Source: VBCG01 sp044226535 (GTDB lineage: Bacteria > Pseudomonadota > Gammaproteobacteria > Burkholderiales > Casimicrobiaceae). From it: a stretch of 64,000 bases of DNA. This document shows positions 1 through 9,121 of the stretch, piece after piece. A program made the translations under genes and the position numbers. The stretch covers positions 248,001 through 312,000 of the forward strand of contig JBGAGT010000002.1 in NCBI GenBank assembly GCA_044226535.1, in the 5' to 3' direction. The first letter of the stretch is position 1. Every line of letters starts with the position of its first letter. The notes under the pieces are model-generated. The model had not been told where the DNA came from, made no database searches, and saw nothing but the letters and a program-made list of their open reading frames with translations.

Positions 1-558
1 GCCGCGCAGATCATCATGGCCGCGCAGACCATCGTGTCGCGCAACGTCGACCCGGTCGACACGGCGGTGGTGAGCCTCTGCGGCCTGCAGGCCGGCAACC
101 TCCAGGCGATGAGCGTCATCCCGCGCGAGGCGCACCTCGTGGGCACGGTGCGCACCTTCAAGCCCGCCACCCAGGACATGATCGAGCGCCGGCTGCGCGA
201 GATGGTGGCGTCGATCGCCGCGGCCTTCGGCGCGACGGCCACGCTCGAGTACCGGCGCATCTACCCTGCCACCGTCAACACCGCCGCCGAAGCCACGTTC
301 GCGGCCGGCGTCGCGGCCGGCATCGTCGGCGCGCACAACGTGGTGCACGACCTCGACCCCTCGATGGGCTCGGAGGATTTCTCGTTCATGCTGCAGAAGC
401 GGCCCGGCGCCTATGCGCGGCTGGGCCAGGGCGGGCCGGGCGCGGGCCACAACGAATTCCTGCACAACAGCCGTTACGACTTCAACGACGCGGTGATACC
501 GATCGGTGCGGGCTACCTCGCCGCGCTCGCCGAGCGCGCGATGCCCCTCGACGGCTGA
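1..558 (+). CDS. M20-family amidohydrolase (hippurate hydrolase-like), C-terminal part
   Basis: The frame is already open at base 1, so the gene begins upstream; about 185 C-terminal residues are present. They match the end of M20 aminoacyl hydrolases: the dimerisation domain (GNLQAMSVIPREAHLVGTVR region), then the second half of the catalytic domain with the SEDFS stretch and the GAGHNEF segment, where a conserved His normally binds one of the two metals. Enzymes of this group cleave N-acyl amino acids or amino-acid amides in the cytoplasm; the substrate cannot be told from this fragment. The in-frame ATG at base 16 lies inside the domain and is not the true start. A lipoprotein gene follows after 28 bases. 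Confidence 0.85.
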   Translation, partial: AAQIIMAAQTIVSRNVDPVDTAVVSLCGLQAGNLQAMSVIPREAHLVGTVRTFKPATQDMIERRLREMVASIAAAFGATATLEYRRIYPATVNTAAEATFAAGVAAGIVGAHNVVHDLDPSMGSEDFSFMLQKRPGAYARLGQGGPGAGHNEFLHNSRYDFNDAVIPIGAGYLAALAERAMPLDG

Positions 559-586
559 CACCGGCCGAACCGACGAGGAGACGACG

Positions 587-1006
587 ATGGAGAGGGACAT
601 GGGCGCTGCGAGGCGCATGACGAGGGGCGCGGTGCTGGCGGGCATGTCGGCGCTGTTGCTGGGCGGGTGCCAGACCTGGGGCCCGACCTGGAGCGAGCTC
701 ACGGGCGAAGTGTGGAACCGCACCATCCAGTGGCGCGAGCCCGCCGTGATCGAGCGCGTCGACGGCAGGACCCCCGACACGTCCTCGCGGCCGATCCGCG
801 TCGAGCCGGGCAACGGTCGCGTGGTGACGATCTCGCCGGTCAACTCGGCGCGCCGCATCAGCGGCTGGCGCCTCGAGGAAATCAAGCTCGACATCGAGCC
901 CTGCAAGCGCTACTTCATCAACGCCCAGTTCACGGGGCCCCGCGACCCCGACTTCACGCCGGTGATCGACCGCGTGGAGACGATCGCGGGCTGCAAGATG
1001 CCCTGA
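587..1006 (+). CDS. Small predicted lipoprotein of unknown function
   Basis: The product has 139 residues. The start was set at the ATG at 587 because a GAGGAG Shine-Dalgarno lies just before it and because it places a lipoprotein signal at the N-terminus: a positively charged stretch, a hydrophobic run and the lipobox LLGGC, with the acylated Cys near residue 28. A longer open frame exists upstream but overlaps the hydrolase. The mature part has no domain I recognise; it contains one CKRYFINAQF segment reminiscent of periplasmic beta-sandwich proteins. It probably sits in the inner or outer membrane facing the periplasm. It is followed by the smc promoter region. Confidence 0.7.
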   Translation: MERDMGAARRMTRGAVLAGMSALLLGGCQTWGPTWSELTGEVWNRTIQWREPAVIERVDGRTPDTSSRPIRVEPGNGRVVTISPVNSARRISGWRLEEIKLDIEPCKRYFINAQFTGPRDPDFTPVIDRVETIAGCKMP

Positions 1007-1055
1007 TCGGCGCCTGAGGCGCCGCGGAGCCGGTCGCCGGGACGCCGCGTTCCGC

Positions 1056-1061
1056 TATAAT
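1056..1061 (+). promoter_or_regulatory. Candidate -10 box upstream of smc
   Basis: A perfect TATAAT lies about 90 bases before the smc start. No good -35 hexamer is visible 16-18 bases upstream. A C-rich and G-rich hairpin-like stretch at 1070-1100 separates it from the gene. Confidence 0.45.
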
Positions 1062-1151
1062 CGCCGCTCCGCGCGAGGGGGTTTCACCCCGCTCGCGCGA
1101 GTGGCCCCGCTCGCCCGCGAGCGGTCCCTCCCGAATCCCCCGGTCTTCCCC

Positions 1152-4100
1152 GTGCGCCTCACCCACGTCAAGCTCTCCGGCTTCAAATCGTTCGTCGATC
1201 CCACCTCGATCGGCACGCCAGGCCAGCTCGTGGGCATCGTCGGCCCCAACGGCTGCGGAAAGTCCAACGTGATCGACGCGGTGCGCTGGGTGCTCGGCGA
1301 GTCGCGCGCCTCGGCGCTGCGCGGCGAGTCGATGCAGGACGTGATCTTCAACGGCGCCGGCGAGCGCAAGCCCGTGGGCCGCGCCTCGGTCGAGCTGGTG
1401 TTCGACAACAGCGCCGGCCGCATCGGCGGGCAATGGGGATCGTTCGTCGAGCTTTCGATCCGCCGCGTGCTCACGCGCGAGGGCGACAGCACCTACTACA
1501 TCAACAACCTGCCGGTGCGCCGGCGCGACATCCACGACCTTTTCCTCGGCACCGGCCTCGGGCCCCGCGCCTACGCCATCATCGAGCAGGGGATGATCTC
1601 GCGGGTGATCGAGGCCAAGCCCGAGGAGCTGCGGGTGTTCCTCGAGGAAGCCGCGGGCGTGTCGAAGTACAAGGAGCGGCGGCGCGAGACCGAAGGGCGG
1701 CTGTCCGACACCACCGAGAACCTCGCGCGCGTCGAGGACATCCGCCAGGAGCTCGGCAACCAGCTCGCGAGGCTCGAGCAGCAGGCCAAGGTCGCGGGCG
1801 AGTTCCGCGAGCTCGAGGCACGCCTGAAGGACGCGCAGCACATGCTGTGGTTCTCGCGTGCCAGCGACGCCGCGCGGGCGCGCGAGCGCCATGCCGGCGA
1901 GGCCGCCACGCTGGCCAACGAGCTCGAGGCCATCCACGCCGAGCTCCGCGAGGCCGAGGCCGCCACCGAGAAGCTGCGCAGCGAGCATTTCGCCGCCAAC
2001 GATGTCGTCAACACGCGGCAGGGCGAGTTCTACGCCGTCAACAGCGAGGTCGGGCGCCTCGAGGACCAGCTCAAGTACGCGCGCGGCAACGAGACGCGCC
2101 TCGGCGCCCAGCTCGCCGAGCTCGACGCCGAGATGCAGGCGATCGTCGCGCAGGTCGCCGCGCTCGGCGGTGATCGCGAGCGCCTCGCCGCCGACCTCGA
2201 GGCCGCGAGTGCCGCCAGCGCCGCCGCGGCCCTGCAGCAGCGCGCCGCGGAAGGCGAAATCCCCACGCGCGACGCCGAGCTCGCCGCGGCCGTGGCCGAG
2301 CTCGCGGGTGCGCAGCGCGCCATCGCCGAAGCCGAGCAGAACCTGCGCGTCGCCGAGACGCGGCGCGACCATCATGCGCGATCGGCGGCCGGAGCGCGCG
2401 AGCGTCATGCGCGGCTGGTCGCCGACATCGCCGCGATCGCGCCGCCCGACGGCGGCTCCATCGCCGAGGTGGAATCGCAACTCGCCGGCGAGCGCGACGA
2501 GCTCGCCGGGCGCGAGGCGCGCGTCGCCGAGCTCTCGGCCCTGCTCGAGGATGCCCAGGCGCGCCAGCGCGCCGCGGGCGAGGCCTTCCAGGTCGCGGGC
2601 CGCGCGCTCTCCGACCTCGAGGCGCACCGCCAGGCAATCGCCGCGTTGCAGGACAAGATCGGCAAGGGCGGCGACGCCGACGCCTGGCGCCAGCGCCACG
2701 GCCTCGCCGCCGCGCCCGCGCTGTGGCAGGCGCTGGACGTCGACGCCGAATGGGAAACGGCGCTCGAGGCGGTGCTGCGCGAGCGCTTCGAGGCGCGCGC
2801 GGTGGCGGGCCTCGACACGCTTGGCGGATGGATGCGCGAGGACGGCACGCCGCCGCGTGTCTCGCTCTACGACGCATCCGCCGCGGCCGAGGCCGCACGC
2901 GCGGGCCAGGGCGATGCGCTTGCGGCGCGCGTCCAGGCGCGCGAGGCCGGCGCGGCACGGCTCGTCGCCGACGCGCTCGCGGGCGTGCGCTGCCGCGACG
3001 ACATCGCCGCCGCGCTCGCCGGGCGCCACGCGCTCGCGCCGGGCGAATCCTTCGTCACGCCGCAGGGCCACGTCGTCACCGCAACCTCGGTCACGCTCTT
3101 CTCCCCGGACAGCGAGGCGCACGGCGCGATCGCGCGCCGGCGCGAGCTCGACGCCCTCGACGCGGCGCTGCCCGCGGCGCGCGAGGCGGCGGCCGCCGCG
3201 CGCGCGGGCGTCGACACCGCGGAATCGGTGCTGGCGACGCACCAGCGCGACTTCCATGCCGAGGGCCTCGCCGTCGCGTCGCAGCAGCGGCGCGTGCACG
3301 ACCTCGCGCTCGAACTCGTCGAGCTCCGCAATGCCGAGGAGGCGCGCGCGCGCCGCGCCGCCGAGCTCGGCCGCCAGCGCGACGAGCACCTGGCACTCGC
3401 CGAGGCCGAGGACGAGGCGCGCGACAAGGTGCTGGGCGAGATCGCCGCGCTGAGCTCGGCGCTTTCCGACCGGCGCAGCGCCGGCGAGTCGCTGCTGCAC
3501 GCGCGCAACGAGCGCGACGTCGCCCTGGCGAAGGCGCGCGAGCGGCTGCGCGAGGCCGAGCGCGCGCTGCACGAGGCCAATTACGCCGAGCGCAGCGTGC
3601 GCGACCACATCGCCGAGTCGGAGCGGCGCGGCGCCGAGCTCGCCGCGCAGCAGCAGCGCCAGCACGAGCACCGCGAACGGCTGTCGGGCGAGCGCGCCTC
3701 GATCGACTGGACCCCGGTGGAAGAGGCGCTGCAGCGCCAGCTCGCGCTGCGCGGCGAGGCCGAGCAGGCGCTGGCCGCGGCGCGTGACGCGCTGGCCTCG
3801 CTGGAGACGCGGCTCCGCGAGGCCGGCGAGGCCAAGCTCGCCGCCGAGCACAAGCTCGAGCCGGCGCGCGCGCGCATCCAGGAGGTGCAGGTCAAGGAGC
3901 AGTCGGCGCAGTTCAGCGAGACCCAGTTCAACGAGCAGCTCGCGGAAGCCGGCGCCGACCTGGCCGCGCTGCCCGACAAGCTCAAGGCCTGGGGCCGCGC
4001 CTCGCTGCCGGCCGAGATCACCCGCATCAACACCGCGATCGCCGAGCTCGGGCCGGTCAACATGGCCGCGCTCGACGAGCTCGCGCTGTCGCAGGAGCGC

Positions 4101-4679
4101 AAGGCCTACCTCGACCGCCAGTACGAGGACCTGACCGAGGCGCTCTCCACGCTGCAGACCGCCATCCGCGAGATCGACCGCGAGTCGCGCGAGCTCCTGA
4201 AGCAGACCTTCGAGACGGTCAACGCCAATTTCGCGGTGCTCTTCCCGACGCTCTTCGGCGGGGGCGAGGCGAAGCTCGTGCTGACCGGCGAGGAGATCCT
4301 CGACTCGGGCGTGCAGATCGTGGCGCAGCCCCCCGGCAAGCGCAACGCCTCGATCCACCTCCTGTCGGGCGGCGAGAAGGCGCTGACCGCCATCGCGCTG
4401 GTGTTCGCGCTGTTCCGCCTCAATCCCGCGCCGTTCTGCCTGCTGGACGAGGTCGACGCGCCGCTCGACGACCCCAACACCGAGCGCTTCTGCCGCATGG
4501 TGCGCGAGATGTCGGACGGCACGCAGTTCCTGTTCATCTCGCACAACAAGATCACCATGGAGATGGCCAACCAGCTGGTCGGCATCACCATGCCCGAGCC
4601 CGGCGTGTCGCGCGTGGTGGCGGTGGACATCGGCGAGGCGCTAACGCTCGCGCGCACCGCGACGCCCAGCGCCGCCTGA
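1152..4679 (+). CDS. smc: Chromosome segregation ATPase SMC
   Basis: The 1175-residue protein has the full SMC layout: N-terminal Walker A (GPNGCGKS, around residues 30-37), a long Ala/Glu/Arg-rich coiled coil, a hinge at about residues 520-680, the returning coiled coil, the ABC signature LLSGGEKAL near residue 1070 and Walker B LLDEVDAPLDD near 1096. It folds and organises newly replicated DNA with the ScpAB kleisin complex. The start was placed at GTG 1152, giving VRLTHVKLSGFKSF, which matches the usual MRLxxIKLxGFKSF beginning; the open frame runs 17 codons further upstream without a Shine-Dalgarno. The next genes, zipA and ligA, follow in the order commonly seen in betaproteobacteria. 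Confidence 0.97.
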   Translation: MRLTHVKLSGFKSFVDPTSIGTPGQLVGIVGPNGCGKSNVIDAVRWVLGESRASALRGESMQDVIFNGAGERKPVGRASVELVFDNSAGRIGGQWGSFVELSIRRVLTREGDSTYYINNLPVRRRDIHDLFLGTGLGPRAYAIIEQGMISRVIEAKPEELRVFLEEAAGVSKYKERRRETEGRLSDTTENLARVEDIRQELGNQLARLEQQAKVAGEFRELEARLKDAQHMLWFSRASDAARARERHAGEAATLANELEAIHAELREAEAATEKLRSEHFAANDVVNTRQGEFYAVNSEVGRLEDQLKYARGNETRLGAQLAELDAEMQAIVAQVAALGGDRERLAADLEAASAASAAAALQQRAAEGEIPTRDAELAAAVAELAGAQRAIAEAEQNLRVAETRRDHHARSAAGARERHARLVADIAAIAPPDGGSIAEVESQLAGERDELAGREARVAELSALLEDAQARQRAAGEAFQVAGRALSDLEAHRQAIAALQDKIGKGGDADAWRQRHGLAAAPALWQALDVDAEWETALEAVLRERFEARAVAGLDTLGGWMREDGTPPRVSLYDASAAAEAARAGQGDALAARVQAREAGAARLVADALAGVRCRDDIAAALAGRHALAPGESFVTPQGHVVTATSVTLFSPDSEAHGAIARRRELDALDAALPAAREAAAAARAGVDTAESVLATHQRDFHAEGLAVASQQRRVHDLALELVELRNAEEARARRAAELGRQRDEHLALAEAEDEARDKVLGEIAALSSALSDRRSAGESLLHARNERDVALAKARERLREAERALHEANYAERSVRDHIAESERRGAELAAQQQRQHEHRERLSGERASIDWTPVEEALQRQLALRGEAEQALAAARDALASLETRLREAGEAKLAAEHKLEPARARIQEVQVKEQSAQFSETQFNEQLAEAGADLAALPDKLKAWGRASLPAEITRINTAIAELGPVNMAALDELALSQERKAYLDRQYEDLTEALSTLQTAIREIDRESRELLKQTFETVNANFAVLFPTLFGGGEAKLVLTGEEILDSGVQIVAQPPGKRNASIHLLSGGEKALTAIALVFALFRLNPAPFCLLDEVDAPLDDPNTERFCRMVREMSDGTQFLFISHNKITMEMANQLVGITMPEPGVSRVVAVDIGEALTLARTATPSAA

Positions 4680-4709
4680 GGCGCGCCGATTTATCGTCGC
4701 GTCGCGTGC

Positions 4710-4715
4710 TATAGT
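4710..4715 (+). promoter_or_regulatory. Candidate -10 box upstream of zipA
   Basis: TATAGT lies 39 bases before the zipA ATG in the 74-base gap after smc. The -35 position has no clear TTGACA match, so this promoter is tentative; zipA may also be read through from smc. Confidence 0.35.
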
Positions 4716-4753
4716 CCGCACGATCGACGTAGCGCACCGAAGCGCCATCGCTG

Positions 4754-6028
4754 ATGCGCATCTCCTCGCTGCAGATCGCCCTCGTCATCGCCGGCGTGTT
4801 GTTCGTGGTCGGCGTCATCCTCTACAACCAGTGGGTGCTGCGCCGTGCGCGCGGGCGCGAGCGCGCGGCCGCCCCGCATGCCGGCGCCGGCGACGAGCGC
4901 CTCGCCCCGCGCCTCGAGCCTTCGCTGCGGGCGCCGGGCGCGGCGCCGCATCCCGCGACCGCGGCACCTGCCGCACCCGCAGGGGCGTTCGCCGCGCGGT
5001 CGGCCGCTGAAAGCGGCGACGGCCCCGGCCTCGCGGGCCTGCCGGACATCGCGCCCCCGGCCGCGCCAGCGGCCGATGACGGGGCGAGCGGGGCGGGCGA
5101 AGCCGAGGAACCGGCGTCCCCGCACCCCCCCGACGCGCCGCTGCCGGCGCTGCCAGTGGTGAAGCGCGAAGCCCAGGACGTCACGCCCGACCGCCGCGAC
5201 ACGACGCTCGCCCAGCCCGATCCCGACATCGAGTCGGTGGTGGCGCTGCGCCCCGCGGCACCGCTCGGCGTGAACGCGCTGGCCGGCGGACTGCATGCGC
5301 GCATCGGCAAGCCCCTGCGCTGGTTCGGCCGCCGCGACGAGCGCGCGGGCTGGCAGCGCCTGCACGCCGAGACCTCGGGCGAGTTCGCCGAGGTCGTCGC
5401 CTGCCTGCTGCTCGCCGACCGCAACGGCGCCATCACCCGCAACCAGCTCGAGACCTGCTTTCGCATGCTGCGCGAGCTCGCGCCCACGCTGCCGGCGACG
5501 CTCGTCGCGCCCTCCATCGACGACGAGCTCGCGCGCGCGGAGGCGCTCGACAAGCTCTGCGCCGAGCTCGACGTGCAGATCGGCGTCACCCTGCAGAAGG
5601 TCGACGGCAGCTCCATCGCGGGGACGCGCCTGCGCGGCGTGGCCGAGGCCGCGGGCTTCCGCCTCGCCCCCAACGGGCGCTTCGAATGGGTGCAGGAGGA
5701 GACCGGCAACGTCGTCTACAGCATGCAGTCGATCGACGGCACGCCCTTCAGCCTCGAGCAGCTTCGTGCGGCGGCGCTGGCCGGCGTGGTGTTCGTGCTC
5801 GACGTGCCCTGCGTCGCCGACGCACCGCGCGCCTTCGACCAGATGCGACTCGCCGCGGCGCGGCTCGCGCATACCCTCGGCGCCGAGATCGTCGACGACA
5901 ACCGCCGCCCCCTCGACGATGCCGCGCTCGCGCGCACCCGCGCCGCCGTGGTGGCGGCCGCTGCGGCGCTGGTCGAGGTGCACATCGAGCCCGGCAGCCC
6001 GCGGGCGCTGAAGCTCTTTTCGGCGTGA
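4754..6028 (+). CDS. zipA: Cell division protein ZipA
   Basis: The 424-residue protein has a short N-terminus followed at once by a transmembrane helix (about residues 7-26), a basic patch (RRARGRER), a long Ala/Pro-rich linker to about residue 150, and a C-terminal globular domain (about 290-415) that looks like the FtsZ-binding ZipA_C fold. ZipA anchors and stabilises the FtsZ ring at the inner membrane. Betaproteobacterial ZipA is divergent in sequence, so the call rests on topology, the C-terminal domain and the position between smc and ligA. Its stop codon overlaps the ligA start (GTGA). Confidence 0.88.
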   Translation: MRISSLQIALVIAGVLFVVGVILYNQWVLRRARGRERAAAPHAGAGDERLAPRLEPSLRAPGAAPHPATAAPAAPAGAFAARSAAESGDGPGLAGLPDIAPPAAPAADDGASGAGEAEEPASPHPPDAPLPALPVVKREAQDVTPDRRDTTLAQPDPDIESVVALRPAAPLGVNALAGGLHARIGKPLRWFGRRDERAGWQRLHAETSGEFAEVVACLLLADRNGAITRNQLETCFRMLRELAPTLPATLVAPSIDDELARAEALDKLCAELDVQIGVTLQKVDGSSIAGTRLRGVAEAAGFRLAPNGRFEWVQEETGNVVYSMQSIDGTPFSLEQLRAAALAGVVFVLDVPCVADAPRAFDQMRLAAARLAHTLGAEIVDDNRRPLDDAALARTRAAVVAAAAALVEVHIEPGSPRALKLFSA

Positions 6029-8160
6029 CGCGCACGCCGTCGCCGGCGAAGCGCGACGCTGCGCGGGCCGCGGAGCTGCGCGCGGCGATCGACGAGGCGA
6101 ACCAGCGCTACTACGTCGAGGATGCGCCCACGCTCTCCGACGCCGAGTACGACGCGCTCTTCCGCGAGCTCGAGGCGCTCGAGGCCGCGCATCCCGCGTT
6201 GCGCAGCCCCGATTCGCCGACGCAGCGCGTCGGCGGCGGGCGGGCGGCGAGCTTCGCGCCGGTGCGCCACCGCGTGCCGATGCTGTCGATCCAGACCGCG
6301 ACCGACACCTCCGCAGGGGCCGCGGCGGAGTTCGACGCGCGCATCCGCAAGGAGCTCGACCTCGCGCCCGACGCGCCGCCGGTGGCCTACTGCGCCGAGC
6401 TCAAGTTCGACGGCCTGGCGATGAGCCTGCGCTACGAGCGCGGCACGCTCACGGTGGCCGCGACGCGCGGCGACGGCGAGACCGGCGAGGACGTCACCGC
6501 CAACGTGCGGCGCATCCCCGAGATCCCCGCCCGCCTCGCCGGCAAGCCGCCGCCACTGCTCGAGGTGCGCGGCGAGATCTACATGACGCGCGCCGACTTC
6601 GCGGCCCTGAACGAGCGCCAGGCCGCGGCCGGCGAGCGCCTGTTCGTCAACCCGCGCAACACCGCGGCGGGCGCCGTGCGCCAGCTCGACGCCTCGGTGA
6701 CGGCGCGGCGCCCCCTGCACTTCTTCGCCTACGCGCTGGGCGAGAGCGAGGGCTTCGCGATGCCGCCGACCCAGCACGGCCTGCTCGAGGCGCTCGCCGC
6801 GTTCGGCCTGCCGGTCAACGGCGACGCTCGCGTGGTCACGGGCGCGGCGGGGCTCGCGGCGTACTACGAAGACGTCGCCGCGCGGCGCCATGACCTGCCG
6901 TTCGAGATCGACGGGGTCGTCTACAAGGTCGACAGCCTCGAGCGCCAGCGCGCGCTGGGCTTTCGCACCCGCGAGCCGCGCTGGGCGCTGGCGCACAAGT
7001 TCCCCCCCGAGGAGATGACGACGCGGCTCCTCGCCATCGACGTGCAGGTGGGCCGCACCGGCGCGATCACGCCGGTGGCGCGGCTCGAGCCGGTGTTCGT
7101 CGGCGGCACCACGGTGACCAACGTCACGCTGCACAACGAGGACGAGATCCGCCGCCGCGACTTGCGCGTGGGGGATACCGTCGTGGTGCGCCGCGCCGGC
7201 GACGTCATCCCGCAGGTGGTGCGCATGCTGCCGGAGCGGCGGCCACCGGGCACCGCGCCCTGGCAGATGCCGACGACCTGCCCTGAATGCGGCTCGGCCG
7301 TGGTGCGCCTCGAAGGCGAGGTGGTGGCGCGCTGCGAGGGCGGGCTGGTCTGCCCCGCGCAGCGCCGGCAGGCGCTGCTGCATTTCGCGGGCCGTCGCGC
7401 CATGGACATCGAGGGCCTCGGCGACAAGCTGGTCGAGCAGCTCGTCGACGCCGGGCGCGTGCGCACGCCCGCCGACCTCTACGGGCTCGACGTCGCCACG
7501 CTGGCGGCGCTGGAGCGGATGGCGGAGAAGAGCGCCGCCAACGTCGCCGCCGCCATCGAGGCCAGCAAGGACACGACGCTCCAGCGCTTCATCTACGCGC
7601 TGGGCATCCGCCACGTGGGGGAGACCACGGCCCGCGACCTCGCGCGCCATTTCGGCAGCTTCGACGCGCTGGCCGAGGCCGCGGCCGCCGGCACGGGCGC
7701 GGGCGCCAGTACCGGCGACGGCGCCGGCCCGGTGGCGGGCCCGGGCGGCGCGGGCCCGGCGGTGGATGGGCCGCGCGGCGCCGCGCTGCTGGACGTGGAA
7801 GACGTCGGACCCGTGGTTGCCGAGAGCATCTCGCGCTTTTTCGCCGAGGCGCACAACCGCGAGGTCGTCGAGGCGCTGCGTGCGGCGGGCGTGCACTGGC
7901 CGGAGCACGCCCCCGTGCGTGCCGCACCCGCCGGCGCGCTGGCCGGGCGGACCTTGGTGCTGACCGGCACGCTGCCCTCGCTGTCGCGCGACGAGGCCAA
8001 GGCGCTGATCGAGGCTGCGGGCGGCAAGGTCGCCGGCAGCGTGTCGAAGAAGACCGACTACGTCGTCGCCGGCGAGGACGCCGGCAGCAAGCTCGCCCGC
8101 GCCGAGGCGCTCGGCGTTCCCGTCCTCGACGAGGCCGCGCTGCGCGCCATGCTGGCCTGA
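6025..8160 (+). CDS. ligA: NAD-dependent DNA ligase LigA
   Basis: The 711-residue protein joins nicked DNA using NAD. It has the Ia domain, the adenylation domain with the AMP-accepting Lys in KFDG (near residue 130), the OB fold, a four-Cys zinc finger (CPEC...C...C), helix-hairpin-helix repeats and a C-terminal BRCT domain (GRTLVLTGTLPSLSRDEAK onward). GTG 6025 was chosen because it overlaps the zipA stop and gives the normal N-terminus; the open frame extends back into zipA. The oddity is a Gly/Ala/Pro-rich insert of about 35 residues (7680-7785) between two helix-hairpin-helix motifs, just before DVGPVVAESI, where most LigA proteins have only a short linker. Confidence 0.97.
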   Translation: MTRTPSPAKRDAARAAELRAAIDEANQRYYVEDAPTLSDAEYDALFRELEALEAAHPALRSPDSPTQRVGGGRAASFAPVRHRVPMLSIQTATDTSAGAAAEFDARIRKELDLAPDAPPVAYCAELKFDGLAMSLRYERGTLTVAATRGDGETGEDVTANVRRIPEIPARLAGKPPPLLEVRGEIYMTRADFAALNERQAAAGERLFVNPRNTAAGAVRQLDASVTARRPLHFFAYALGESEGFAMPPTQHGLLEALAAFGLPVNGDARVVTGAAGLAAYYEDVAARRHDLPFEIDGVVYKVDSLERQRALGFRTREPRWALAHKFPPEEMTTRLLAIDVQVGRTGAITPVARLEPVFVGGTTVTNVTLHNEDEIRRRDLRVGDTVVVRRAGDVIPQVVRMLPERRPPGTAPWQMPTTCPECGSAVVRLEGEVVARCEGGLVCPAQRRQALLHFAGRRAMDIEGLGDKLVEQLVDAGRVRTPADLYGLDVATLAALERMAEKSAANVAAAIEASKDTTLQRFIYALGIRHVGETTARDLARHFGSFDALAEAAAAGTGAGASTGDGAGPVAGPGGAGPAVDGPRGAALLDVEDVGPVVAESISRFFAEAHNREVVEALRAAGVHWPEHAPVRAAPAGALAGRTLVLTGTLPSLSRDEAKALIEAAGGKVAGSVSKKTDYVVAGEDAGSKLARAEALGVPVLDEAALRAMLA

Positions 8161-8245
8161 GCCGATTTCGCCCCCATCTCGAACGGAGGGTCCAGGCGAC
8201 CGCTCCCGATCAGGCCCTCCATCCTTCGAACTCCCGCGAGCCCCC

Positions 8246-9121
8246 ATGAAACCCATCACCAAAGCCGTCTTCCCCGTCGCCGGCCTCGGCAGCCGCTTCC
8301 TCCCGGCGACCAAGGCGAGTCCCAAGGAAATGCTTCCGGTCGTGGACAAGCCGCTGATCCAGTACGCGGTGGAGGAGGCCGCCGCGGCGGGCATCACCGA
8401 CATGGTCTTCATCACCGGGCGCAGCAAGCGCGCCATCGAGGACCATTTCGACAAGGCCTACGAGCTCGAGACCGAGCTCGCGCTGCGCAACAAGCAGGCG
8501 CTGCTCGAGACCGTGCAGTCGGCGACGCCGCCCGGCATCAACTGCATCTACATCCGCCAGACCGAGGCCCTCGGGCTCGGGCACGCGGTGCTCTGCGCTG
8601 CGCCGGTGATCGGCGACGAGCCCTTCGCCGTGCTGCTTGCCGACGATCTCATCGACGCCACCGTCCCGGCGATGAAGCAGCTGGTCGACGTGGCGATGCG
8701 CGAGAATGCCTCGACCATCGCCGTGATGGAGGTGCCGATGGCCGAGACCGCGAGCTACGGCATCGTCGAGGCCACCAGCGAGCCCTCCGACCCGCGCTTG
8801 GGGCGCATCACGCGCATGGTCGAGAAGCCCAAGCCGGGCACGACCACCTCCAACCGCGCGGTGATCGGCCGCTACGTGTTCACGCCGCGGCTTTTCGACA
8901 AGCTGCGCGGCGTGCGCGCGGGTGCGGGCGGCGAGATCCAGCTCACCGACGGCATCAGCGAGCTCCTCGCCGAGGAGCGCGTGGTGTCCTACGCCTTCGA
9001 CGGGCGCCGCTACGACTGCGGCAGCAAGCTCGGCTACCTCGAGGCCACCGTCGAGCTCGGCGCCAAGCACGCCGAGGTGGGCGAGGGCTTCCGGCGCTTC
9101 CTGGCGGCGCGCGGCCGATGA
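8246..9121 (+). CDS. galU: UTP-glucose-1-phosphate uridylyltransferase
   Basis: The 291-residue protein makes UDP-glucose from UTP and glucose-1-phosphate, feeding LPS, exopolysaccharide and sugar interconversion. The nucleotide-binding N-terminus (FPVAGLGSRFLPATKASPKEM) and the ADDLID metal-binding region are intact, and the length is normal for bacterial GalU. The 85-base gap after ligA shows no obvious promoter. The stop codon overlaps the ATG of oxyR (ATGA). Confidence 0.96.
   Translation: MKPITKAVFPVAGLGSRFLPATKASPKEMLPVVDKPLIQYAVEEAAAAGITDMVFITGRSKRAIEDHFDKAYELETELALRNKQALLETVQSATPPGINCIYIRQTEALGLGHAVLCAAPVIGDEPFAVLLADDLIDATVPAMKQLVDVAMRENASTIAVMEVPMAETASYGIVEATSEPSDPRLGRITRMVEKPKPGTTTSNRAVIGRYVFTPRLFDKLRGVRAGAGGEIQLTDGISELLAEERVVSYAFDGRRYDCGSKLGYLEATVELGAKHAEVGEGFRRFLAARGR

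Noticed and set aside
954..4544. Open frame of about 1196 codons antisense to smc
   Set aside because: It is Arg/Leu/Ala/Gly-rich with no domain and mirrors smc codon bias. In DNA this GC-rich, stop codons are rare in the complementary frame.
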